From Wurfbainia villosa (lineage: Eukaryota > Streptophyta > Magnoliopsida > Zingiberales > Zingiberaceae): a stretch of 64,000 nt of DNA. The DNA is taken from assembly GCA_025175895.1 (NCBI GenBank), contig CM045991.1, forward strand, positions 79,161,174 to 79,225,173, given 5' to 3'. This document shows, piece after piece, positions 23,001 to 33,130 of this stretch (positions within the stretch are counted from its first letter, which is position 1; every line of letters starts with the position of its first letter). The position numbers and the translations under genes are program-made. The notes under the pieces were generated by a model. It had not been told where the DNA came from, ran no database searches, and saw only the letters and a program-made list of their open reading frames with translations.

Positions 23001-23465
23001 TCAGGTGCCGGTAGATAACACCGCTAACCATGTTTCAATGACTAGAACAAAGGATATACCTTTGTTCTGTTTCGGATTGGGACAGTCCTTCTTCCAATGT
23101 CCATCCTGCTTGCAAGTGAAGTACTTGCCTTTCGGCTTCTTCACTCCTCCCATCACCTTTGCTCCACCTTGTTTCTTCTTCTTCTTGCCTTTTGGCTTTG
23201 AAGTAGAAACCTTCTGAGCAACCATGGCCTGAGCCTGAGCAAGCCTTTTTGTCGATTGGAGAATGATATCGACCTGGGTTTTCCCATCGATCTCAGCTCC
23301 AAGGACTTCCAGCTCATTCGCAGGCTTAGGAGGACACTCTTTGAAGAGTACATACTTGTACTCCTTAGCAGATAAGACAATATCTAGATTCTTTTCCAAT
23401 CAACATTATTTGGGTAGAGTAAGTTTATTTTCCTTTAGTATCATAGCAAGTGGACTGAAAGTCAT
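23001..23465 (-). pseudogene. Element F gag, internally deleted
   Basis: It starts MTFSPLAMILKENKL at 23465. Compared with B, about 84 residues are missing between PPKPA and ELEVL, and about 35 between IILQS and AQAQAMVA, so most of the capsid domain is gone. The knuckle reads CFTC-like with a change (YFTCKQDGHWKKDC), losing its first Cys. The protease site DTGATDH has become GTKASDH, with a stop just before it. It cannot make a working gag or protease. Confidence 0.85.
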
Positions 23466-24511
23466 TTTTGAAAATCCTAAGAATCACATAGATCATTACT
23501 TTAGATTTCAAAAAAAAATTGATTCCTCAAACAATAAGATTTTAAAATCAACCAACACCTCAAAACACCGAGAATATCGTATGCCACGATAGTGTGGACG
23601 TATACGAATTCTACATTTGTAAGAGGAGGTTTTACCCATTAATTTTACTATCTTGTCAACCTAACTTTTTGACAAGTAAAATTAATAGTTGGTTTCTCTT
23701 CATCCCTACAAATAAAAGCAGTGAATCCGATGGGGAGGATACTTATATTTGTATCTAAGTGTTCACCATTACTTGATACCAAGGTAATTATCTCGGATTA
23801 TGTGCCTTACGATGGGGAAGTACACACACTCCTTAATAATTTCCTATAACCATATTCGACCTTGTGATCCACAAACAAACTCATCCGATAGGGAGGAAGG
23901 CACTCAGAGCCGACGCGCAAGTTTGTTTGCATCACATGTCAAATCGTAATGGAGGCCGTGGGAATTTATAAAAATATCCCTCTCCCACTTAGTAATTTAA
24001 AATTGAGGAATTTTCTAGCCTATGACATGCATATCAAACAATAAGCAATAAATATGAAAAATAAAAATTTTCCAACTATTATGGCTTTTGTCTTCAATAT
24101 GTCTCTCGTCGTATCACCATCTGGTCCGCTCCTCCTACGCCATGTACAAGCCATCCGGCGATTCAAGCCGAGACTAAAAAGTATTTTAATTTACATCCAT
24201 TGATCCTATACTCCACGAGGGAGTGTACATGAAATCTAGATCGAAAGTAAACTAAAATAAAAAGAGTGGCTAAACAATGTCGTATCTAATTTACAAAAAA
24301 TTAAATACTAACCTCGTCAACCCCGAGGATTCAACAAAATAAATATTTACACACATACAATCACATACACACATATGGCCACAATAGTCGGATCTTATGC
24401 CTGCAACCAAAGAGTTAACCTACGCATATCCTACTATTATCCGACACATATAATATATGAAAAGTGTATAAAAATTAACCGAATCCTAAACACACAAAAC
24501 CGGAAACCGTG
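23466..24511 (-). other. Element F 5' leader with predicted stem-loop at 23863-23936
   Basis: It is homologous to the B leader. It has the same three CGATGGGGA-like motifs (near 23729, 23808 and 23883) and the same inverted repeat, arms 23863-23881 and 23920-23936. No gene. Confidence 0.72.
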
Positions 24512-24525
24512 GATCTGATACCAAT
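24512..24525 (-). other. Primer-binding site, tRNA-iMet type, one mismatch (element F)
   Basis: The minus strand reads ATTGGTATCAGATC. The usual AGAGC has become AGATC. Confidence 0.75.
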
Positions 24526-26570
24526 TGTTGGGTTGATCCGAGTCCGTGAGGGGAAACTTCGCTTCCCACTTCAACTCGGTCGCTTGTTCATTGCGATCCC
24601 ATTAATGTCCCCGGATTAAAAAAAATTTAATCCTAGACAAAAGGGAACACCCAAGCAACCTTGTCATCGTCGTGCTATTCGTTTAGAGTAGTCACTTGAA
24701 CAAACTTGTTGTTCAAGCGACCAACCTCTATTCCACGAATAGCCGCGGAATAGATGATGTACGGATTGCCGGTTTTTGTGTTTATGTTCGGGATCCAAGT
24801 ATTATTTAGCCACATACATAAAGTAAACATCCACATAAAACATGCATATAATTGAAAAGCAATTATAAACATAATACAAAGGAAGACTAATCAAAATAAA
24901 CAAGATTATACCTCTTGTTATACCTCTTGATCTTCTATTGTATGTCCTTCCCCCTTTTGGACGTCGTGTGGGCGATGATCTTCCAAAAGTCGAAGCCTCC
25001 TAGATCACCAATCTTCCTTTCCTTGTTCACTCCGAACAAAGGAAGATCATCAAATAAAACTCTTCTTCCTATCTAGAATCGGCCACCAAGTCAATAGACT
25101 CGATGTTGCCATCGGCCAAGGAAGAGAACATGGAGTATAGGAACCGGCCAAAGGGGAATCAATGAGGGCATGGGCGCCGGCCAACACTTGGAGAAGAGAA
25201 AGGAAAGCAATCCTTCTCCTTGTTGCCGCTCAAACCCTAAACTAAGCTCTCCTAATTTCCGGCCAAGGATGAAGGGAAGAAGAATAGGTTGAGCTCCGGC
25301 CAATGTAGAGGGAAGAAGGATAGGAGTCGGCAAAACCTTGGAAGAAGAAGAAAAGGTCTTCTCCTCATGTTTCCGCCCACAACCAACACCCAAACCCTAA
25401 ACCTAGCCGCCCACTCCTAATCCTAATCTAATTAGGATTGCTTGCCGCCCAAGGGAAGCAAACCCTAACCCTCATCCATCATGTTGCCGCCCACCCCTAA
25501 TCCATCCTTTTATAGAGTTAGGGATAACCCTTGTTTTAATCTCCACTATTGGTTCTAGGGATTTAATCTCAACTGTCGGATCTAGAGATTTAATCTCAAC
25601 CATCGGATCTAGAGATTTAATCTCTACCGTTGGATCTAGAGTTTTGTTTTCATCCATTGGATCTAAGCTTCATGAGGTGTTAATAGGATACAATAGGGAC
25701 CATGAGGAGGAGTTGGATCTTGGCCACCCATGGATCAAGCCCACATAAAGTCCGATCCATTAATGATAATCTAATCCACTAAAGGATTATCATTGATCTA
25801 CCTCACCAACCGCCATAAGTTAATATGGGCTCCATATATTATTTGTATATTTTCTCCCCGTGTTTAAGATCTCGAATGTCCGCCGATTAATTAATTTACT
25901 GACCATTAATTAATCAACATCTAACTCCATGAGTAGTACCACTCAACCTTTTCATCATGCCGGACCAAGTCCACTTGTAGGATTTACATGATGAACCTTA
26001 TAAGCTCCTCAAGGGGACATCATCATCCTAATATATAGGACACAGTTTCCTCCTATAATCAACGACACACCATATAAATAATATCATCTCTCAACTTACC
26101 GAGCCTATCGATTTAATCTATAAATCTCGCCCATTGGTAAATCAAAGAGATGACTACTAAGTATATGTGCCCGTTATTATATCGGGATTAAGAGTATGTA
26201 CAATATAATATCTGAGGTCTGATTCGATTATGTAGTCAGCAATAAATCGAATCACCTCTAAGTCGGTCCTGCTCAATACACACAAAGTGCACTAGTGTGA
26301 TTCTATGGTCAAGACAAACCAATCCCAAATCACACTACAACCATTCCAATGGTTTGTCCAAAGCCATCTCGGTTGTGAGCCTTTACTTATACTTTACAAG
26401 GAACCGATAACATGATCTCCCGTGTGACACCACACACCATGTTATCTACAATGTAATGTATTAGACAATATGCATAACCATAAAAATATGCAAACAATGA
26501 TCATGTGATTCTTATTTCAAAAATAAAGATGTTCATACAAAAGATAGACTTTTTAGTATATATCCCAACA
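24526..26570 (-). repeat. Element F 5' LTR (2045 bp)
   Basis: Pairs with 16413-18450, with the minisatellite at about 25547-25645 and the TATA core at 25506-25515. It is followed by the target duplication CTAAG. Confidence 0.92.
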
Positions 26571-26816
26571 CTAAGACCACTTCCTGGTCTAACTAGTCTA
26601 GGATACGGTGAGGTAGCTTCAGCTAGTTCCACTCGGTCAAGTGCACCGAACTAGATACGCCTTATCTAGCCCGAATACACTTGACTCTTCTTTCCTAGCG
26701 TACTATCATCTCGCCGCATCCTGGTACTATGTTACCATGTATTGACGAGTTATAGTCCTATCTAACCATTCTAAAATGAAAAATCAAAATAAATAAAGGA
26801 CCTAAGCATGCAATTT
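26571..26816 (-). other. Element A gag-pol spacer, right part
   Basis: A sequence resumes after F. Only degenerate, stop-containing sequence lies between here and the gag end at 26817. Confidence 0.5.
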
Positions 26817-28456
26817 CTAAGTTAAAGCACAAATAAGTTTTGTACTGGCTCCCCCTGGACCGTTGAATCGGTTCGGTCTCTCCACATAGTGGATTTGGTC
26901 CTTGGGAACCCAGTACTGGTTCGATCCTAAGTTTGAAATCAAGGCAGTCTTAGGGACCCATGCTTGGACACATTTTTTATGTCGACTTACACTCGACATA
27001 TACGACTTGTTGGTGGTATTTGAGCTAAACCCTAGTCCGACCTTGTTGTACACGACCCTTTGCGATCCAAGTAGGAGATCAAGTCCTTTGGATCCCAAAG
27101 TAAACCTTTCCAATGTGTTCCTAAGATCATCTGACTTGACTCTTCAAGAGTGAGTTCTCAACTTCGAGCTTTTCAACCCGAGTTGAGTCCTCCTCTCGAA
27201 CTCGACTAGTCGAAGAGGTTAGGGAGACCTCGTTTTTGAGGAGTTTAACCTCCTCAACTAGGGTCTTGACCTTGGACTCGGACTTAGCTAATTTCGTAGT
27301 TAAGAATTTAATTGCACTATAAAGCGTACTAATAAGGGATCGACTTACCTTGAGTGTATCTTTTGAACCGGATGCGGATCCGTGGCTTATCTTGAATAGA
27401 GCTTTGTAGTCCGATTCATCTTCGGTTTTAGATTCGTGTTCCGGTTCCGACTCCGTCTCTGATTCAACCGATTTAGCCATGAAGATGTGATCATCATCTT
27501 CTTCCTCGGACGCTTCTTCCCACGTAGCGTTGAGTGCCTTCTTGTGTTTCGGTGCTTTGATCTTGAGCTTCAGACATTCAGACTTGATATGTCCAAACAT
27601 GTTGCATTCGTAACACCTAACATTAGAACTTTTAGGCTTACCTTCGTTGGGTCGAGTGATGGTTCACTTTCGGCCCTTGACCATCCTCTAAACTAGGTTG
27701 ACTAGTTCGGCCTCCATTTCCGGGTCGACCTCCGAATCGGACTCATCTTCTTCCTCCTTCGGGGGTAGCTTACTCGAGGTTTTCTTCTTCGAACCTGCAA
27801 AAAGTGCTATACCCTTCTCGGGTTTCGAGTTAGACTGTTCATGGAGTTCGAAATCAGAAAATAACTCATCTAATCTAAGTTTTAAAAGATCCTTGGAGAC
27901 TTTGTAGGCATCGACCATGGATGCCCACAAGGTAGTCCTAGGAAATGAGTTTAGTACATACCTAATAAGGTCGCGGTTTTTGACCCTTTGTCCGATTGCG
28001 TGTAGGTTGTTGACGATATCTTGAACGTGAGCGTGAAGTTATGTCGCTGTCTCGTGTTCCTGCATTTTTAGATTATACAACTTATTGAATAAGAGATCGT
28101 TCTTACATACCTTGGCTTCATCGGTCCCTTCGTGTAGCTCCACTAGTTTTTGTCCAAATATCCTTTGTGCTGATGAAGGGGCCGACACAATTAAGCTCCT
28201 CCTTGGACAAGCCACATTGGAGGATTTGAGTCACCTTGGCATTGTCTTTGACTTGTCTATTTGTAGCATTGGTCCATTGGTCATAATCCAAAGATTCACC
28301 CACTTCGTTAGTCGGAAGTGTGAATCCCATTTGGATTATGATCTACATCTCGATTTGGGTCTTAAGAAAGCACTCCATCTGACCCTTCCAATAACGAAAG
28401 TCATCTCCATTGTAAAACGGAGGTCGGACGGTGCTAAAACCCTCGAGATGGGCCAT
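26817..28456 (-). pseudogene. Element A gag (broken)
   Basis: It starts at the CAT complement 28454-28456 (MAHLEGFSTVRPPFYNGDDF, then YWKGQMECFLKTQ), a DUF4219-type N-terminus. A TAG replaces an expected Trp just before IIIQMGF. UBN2-type capsid sequence follows, with frame changes. The zinc knuckle is CYECNMFGHIKSEC near 27570-27620. Then come acidic and Ser-rich stretches and a coiled coil (KLEVENSLLKSQV). The C-terminal part has LGSQRVVYNKVGLG and two W-V-P-K motifs. Segment order and the WVPK tail are shared with the gags of C, E and K, which places those gag-only elements beside this Sirevirus. Confidence 0.83.
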
Positions 28457-28663
28457 TGATACAAAAAACAAGAGAATGAAGCAAAAAAAACCTAACAACA
28501 ACACAAACGATCGAAATGTCCCAAGACTCGCATCTTGGATTAGTAGTGCGGGAGAAAAAAAAATGAATGAAAGAAAGAAAAAATTCGAAATAAACAGAAA
28601 TAAAAAAAGAAAAAAATCTGTAAAAAGCTAGACCGGTGGTTTCACCAAATCTTAGCACCCCCG

Positions 28664-28677
28664 GCTCTGATACCAAT
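28664..28677 (-). other. Primer-binding site, tRNA-iMet type (element A)
   Basis: The minus strand reads ATTGGTATCAGAGC next to the LTR end. The 206 bases between it and gag are a short, A/T-rich leader without a gene. Confidence 0.85.
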
Positions 28678-29185
28678 TGTTGGATCGAGCGGATCGCTAG
28701 AGGGGGGTGAATAGCGATAGAAACTTTTTCGTTCGAATTCGTTTCAAGACACAAGTAAACACAGCGGAAGATAAATGCAAAATAAACGAGACAATAGAAT
28801 TTTTACTTGGTTCATAGCCTTCGTCTACTACTCCAAGGCCCTAGTGGTCCTTGACCACGAACGGAGGGCAAAGCACTAACGAACTCCTCCTCATTGGAGG
28901 TTGGAGTTAATCGAATACAAGAAACCACAAAAGCTTGAGGTAGAGGGACACTCCCCCTCTCCTCGTTACAATAAAAAGCTCGAAAATAATAATATGAAAG
29001 AGACAAGCTAAATTAAACTTATACCGACGAATAAGAAATGAAAACTCAAGCTTAGATTGTCGGAGTAGTAGCACTTCATTGTCGGAGAGTCACATCGTTT
29101 GCGGAGGCTTTAGGGGACTTAGAATTGATGAGAAAACCCTAGGAGAGGCCCTCCTTTTATAGCCTTTGAGTCCCTTCTCGAGAGG
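28678..29185 (-). repeat. Element A 5' LTR, inner half (split by H)
   Basis: It carries the CTAGAGGGGGGTGAATAG end typical of these LTRs and a TATA core (CTATAAAAGG on the minus strand, 29153-29162). H is inserted after 29185. The outer half continues at 38227. Together about 1117 bp. Confidence 0.87.
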
Positions 29186-30128
29186 TGTTGGAATGTATAG
29201 TGAAAGCCTAGCTCTTTTTGTATGAACATTTTATTTTGGAATAAGAATCACATGATCATTGTTTGCACTTTATATATTTATTATATATGTGTGCATATTG
29301 TCTAATATTTTACATTGTAGATAACATGGTGCTTGGTGTGGCACAGAAGATCAGGTTATCAGTCCCTTGTAAAATATAAGTAGAGGCTCACGACCAAGAT
29401 GGTTTTGGACAAACCATTGGCATGGTTGTAGTGTAGCTTGGTATTGTTTTGTCTTGAACATAGAGTTACACTAGTACACTTAGGTGTATTGAGCAGGACC
29501 GACATAGAGGTGATTCAATTAATTGCTGACTACATAATTGAATCGGACCTCAGATATTATGTTGTACATGCTCTTAATCCCGATATAATAACGGGCACAT
29601 GTACTTAGTATTTATTTCTTTGATTTACCAGAGGGTGAGATTTAGATGGATTAAATCAATATGCCCGGTAAGTTGGGAAATGATATTATTTACATGGTGT
29701 GCCATTGATTATAGGAGGAAACCGTGTCCTATATATTAGGTTGATGATGTCCCCTTGAGGAGCTCATAAGGTTCATCATGTAAACCCAGCTGGTTGACTT
29801 AGTCAACATGATGATAAGGTTGAGTGGTACTACTCGAGGAATTAGATGTTAATTAATTGATGGTCAGTAAATCAATTAATTGATGGACATTCGATATCTT
29901 AAACACGGGGAGATGAATGTACAAATAATATATGGAGCCCATATTAATTTATGGGGGTTGGTGAGGTAGTTCAATGATGATCCTCTAGTGGAATGGAACA
30001 TCATTGATGGATCAAGTTTGTGTGGTTCCGATCCATCGGGTGGCCAAGATCCAACTCCTCCTTATGGTCCCTATCGTAGCCTAATATAATCCTTGTAAAG
30101 TCTAGATCCAAGAATGTAAAACGAAACC

Positions 30129-30416
30129 TAGAACCAACGGTTGAGATTAATTCCCTAGATCCGATGGTTAGGATGATACCCTAGAACCAACGGTTGGGAT
30201 TAAATTCCTAGATCCGATGGTTAGGATGAAACCCTAGAACCAACGGTTGGGATTAAATTCCTAGATCCGATGGTTAGGATGAAACCCTAGATTCGACGGT
30301 TGGGATGAAATCCTAGATCCGACGGTTGGGATGAAACCCTAGATCCGACGGTTGGGATAAAACCCTAGATCCGACGGTGGAGATTAAATCCCTAGATCCG
30401 ACGGTGGAGATTAAAG
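30129..30416 (+). repeat. 11-unit minisatellite (26-27 bp) upstream of the H TATA box
   Basis: Units start TAGA(A/T)CC(A/G)A(C/T)GGTT. The first six alternate TAGAACCAACGG and TAGATCCGATGG types, forming a roughly 53-bp dimer repeated three times. The last five are of one type. The 3' LTR has the same 11 units at 37086-37373. Confidence 0.9.
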
Positions 30417-30434
30417 GAGGCTTAAGCCCAATTC

Positions 30435-30443
30435 TATAAATAG
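30435..30443 (+). promoter_or_regulatory. TATA box of element H LTR
   Basis: TATAAATAG lies 19 bases after the minisatellite. It is repeated at 37392-37400 in the 3' LTR. Confidence 0.62.
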
Positions 30444-31266
30444 AAGGCTTAAGCTTGGGCGGCAAGAATAATTGAATTGGAATTAGGGTTTGGCTCTTCT
30501 CAAAGTGGGCGGCTAGGGTTTGGAGCAAAAGCTTGGGCGGCAACCTTCTTCCTTCTAGTTGTTGCCGGCGCCCACCTTCCTCCATCAAGACTTGGCCGGC
30601 GCCCATCCTCTAGGCCTCTCTCTTATTCCTTGGCCGGCGGTTCTCCTTCCATTGGTGGCCGGCGTTCACTCCTCCAATCTCTCCAAAGTGGCCGGCGGTT
30701 CTCCTTCCATTGGTGGCCGGCGCCTCATCCACTTGTTCCTTGGCCGGCGGTTGCATCAAATTCCCTAACTTGGTGGCCGGTTCTAGAAAGGATAGGTATT
30801 TGTTGGTTCTTCTCTTTGTTCGCAGCGGACAAGGAAGGGAAGAACGTGATCTAGAAGGCTTCTACTCGTGGAGGATCTTCGTCCACACGTCGTCCACGAG
30901 AAGGATAGGACATACGGTAGAAGATCGTAAGGTATAAAGTTTTATAACTTTATTTTCAGATCTGAGCATGTTCTTTTAAGTGTTGATTATACATGTGTGC
31001 ATATGTATATATTTTGTATAATCATTGACCCCGAAGACAAACACAAAAACCGGCGATCCGTCCGTCGTCTCTTCCGCGGCTAATCAACTAGAAGAGTTGT
31101 GTTGCTTGAACAACTAGTTTGTTCAAGCGACCACTCAAGTTGTTAGCACGACGACGAATAGGTTGTGCTAAGGAAACTCATCCCATCCGGATTAATTCTT
31201 TCATTAGTAAAAATTTTAATCCGGGGACATGGGAGCCAATGAGCCTCCGAAGCAACTCCCAACAAA

Positions 31267-31279
31267 TGGTATCAGAGCC
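31267..31279 (+). other. Primer-binding site, tRNA-iMet type (element H)
   Basis: TGGTATCAGAGCC begins two bases after the LTR end CCAACA. Confidence 0.88.
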
Positions 31280-32326
31280 ACTGTTTCCGGTTTTGTGTGT
31301 TTTGGATTCGGTTACTTTCATGCACATTTCATATATTGAGTATGCAGGATAATAGTAGGATGTGCGTAGGCTAACTTTTTGGTTGCAGGCATAAGATCCG
31401 ACTATTATGGCTATTTGGTTGTATGTGATGGTTTTGTGTGTGATTGTATGTATATTATTTGAATCCTCGGGGTTGACGAGGCTAGATTAGTATTTAATTT
31501 TTGTAATTAAATACGGCATTGTTTAGCCGTTCATTTTAGTTTACTTTCGATCTAGATTATTTGTACACTCCTTCGTGGAGTATAGGATCGATGGATGTAA
31601 ATTAAAATGATTTATCTCGGCTCGGATCTCTTTGGTGACTTGCGCACGGGAAAAGATGGAGCGGACGAGGTGGCAACACGACGGGATACATATTGGAGGA
31701 CAATGCCATAATAGTTGGAAAATTTCTATTTTTTCCATATTTATTGCTTATTTGTTTTATATGCATGTTGTGTATGTTTTAAAATTCCTCATTTTCAATT
31801 AACTAAGTGGGAGAGGGACATTTTAATTAATTCCCGCGGCCTCCATTATAATTTGACGTGTGATGCAACAAACTTGTGTGTTGGCTCTGAGTGCCTTCCT
31901 CCCTGCGGACGGGTTTGTTTGCGGTTCACTAGGTCAAATAATGGTTATAGGAAATTATCTAGGAGCATGTGTACTTCCACAGTGGTAAGACACATAATCC
32001 GAAATAATTCCCTTAGTATCGTGTAATGGTGCACACTTAGATGCAAATAAAAGTATCCTCCCCATCGGAGTCACTGCTTTTATTTGTAGGGCCAAAGAGG
32101 AACCAACTATTAATTTTATTTGTCAAAAAGTAAGGTTGACAAGATAATAAAATTAATGGGTAAAATCTCCTCTTACAAATGTAGAATTCGTATACATCCA
32201 CACAGCGTGACATGCAATATTCTCGGTGATTTGAGGTGTTGGTTGATTTCGGGATTTTATTATTTTGAGGAATCAATAATATTTGAAATCTAATATTTTG
32301 ATCAATGTGATTCTTAGGATTTTCAA
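31280..32326 (+). other. Element H 5' leader
   Basis: Non-coding. It aligns in reverse complement with the B and F leaders. The inverted repeat is recognisable but weaker (about 31860-31880 against 31912-31930), and CTCCCCATCGG occurs near 32067. Confidence 0.7.
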
Positions 32327-33130
32327 ATGGCTTTCAACCCACTTGATGTGATTTTAAAAGAAAATAAGCTTACTGGACCAAACTACATTGATTGGAAAAG
32401 AAATCTAGATATTGTCTTAACTGCGGAGGAGTACAAATTTGTACTCTTCGAGGTCTGTCCTCCTAAGCCCTCCAATGACTCTGATGAAAAGGAGAAAGAA
32501 CGTTATAAGAAATGGGTCAAGGCAGATGAGATGGCGCGGTATTACATTTTGGCATCTATGTCAAATGTGCTGCAACATCAGCATCAGGCCATAGCCACAG
32601 CTTATGACATGATGTTCAATCTCAAGGAACTTTTCGGACATCAGAGTAGGGCGGCTAGGCAGAAGGCAATGAGAAACTTGATGACGACCACCATGATCGA
32701 GGGAACACTCGTTAGGGATCATGTTCTCAAGATGATGGCTCATCTTAATGAGATGGAAGTCCTCGGAGCTGAGATCGATGGGGAAACCCAGGTCGATATC
32801 ATTCTCCAGTCTCTGCCTAGGAGTTTTGAGCAGTTCCGCCTCAACTACAACATGAACAAGAGGTTGTATTCATTGGCGGAGCTTCTGACAGAACTCCAGG
32901 CGGCAGAGGGGCTTTTTCGTCAGAGTGCTCAAGCCATGGTCGCTCAGAAGGTTTCTTCCTCTAAACCGAAAGGTAAGAAGAAGAAGAAGCAAGGTGGAGC
33001 GAAGAAGGTGGCAGTGGGACCTCAGGCAGGAGTGAAGAAGCCGAAAGGCAAGTGCTTCACTTGCAAGCAGACTGGACATTGGAAGGGAAGCGTCTCGCTG
33101 AAGAACAAAGGGGTTCCAAAACCCGACTAG
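32327..33130 (+). pseudogene. Element H gag, zinc knuckle cut short
   Basis: MAFNPLDVILKENKLTGPNY opens a 267-codon frame with a full UBN2-type capsid region (KELFGHQSRAARQKAM, DIILQSLPRSFEQFRLNYNM) and a basic linker. The knuckle stops at CFTCKQTGHWK. The final Cys and the whole protease (DTGATDH in B) are missing, roughly 60 codons. They are replaced by about 26 bases of unmatched sequence and a frame change. The capsid part could still be made, but no protease could release it. Confidence 0.88.

Larger units (their letters stand above)
16413..26570 (-). mobile_element. Element F: Angela-type Ty1/copia provirus, complete ends, interrupted by D
   Basis: Two full LTRs (16413-18450 and 24526-26570) are flanked by CTAAG on both sides (16408-16412 and 26571-26575). 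Inside are the polypurine tract, pol, gag, leader and primer site in the expected order. Family and layout match B, but the LTR termini differ slightly. The coding part is heavily decayed: two deletions in gag, an altered protease site, a deletion in integrase, and solo LTR D in the reverse transcriptase. Confidence 0.92.
29186..31264 (+). repeat. Element H 5' LTR (2079 bp)
   Basis: TGTTGGAATG...CTCCCAACA. It has one 23-bp block near 29860-29885 that the 3' LTR lacks, bounded by the direct repeat ATTAATTGATGG. It carries the 11-unit minisatellite and a TATA box. The GCCGGCG-rich stretch at 30490-30790 gives long chance ORFs on both strands. Confidence 0.94.

Noticed and set aside
28085..28631. 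Plus-strand ORFs of 66-124 codons over the A gag start and leader
   Set aside because: Antisense to the recognisable gag start (MAHLEGF.., PPFYNGDDF) and to an A-rich leader.
30313..30937. Overlapping ORFs of up to 125 codons in the H LTR, repeated at 37270-37926
   Set aside because: They are translations of GC-rich LTR sequence on both strands, present in both LTR copies, without start context or known motif.
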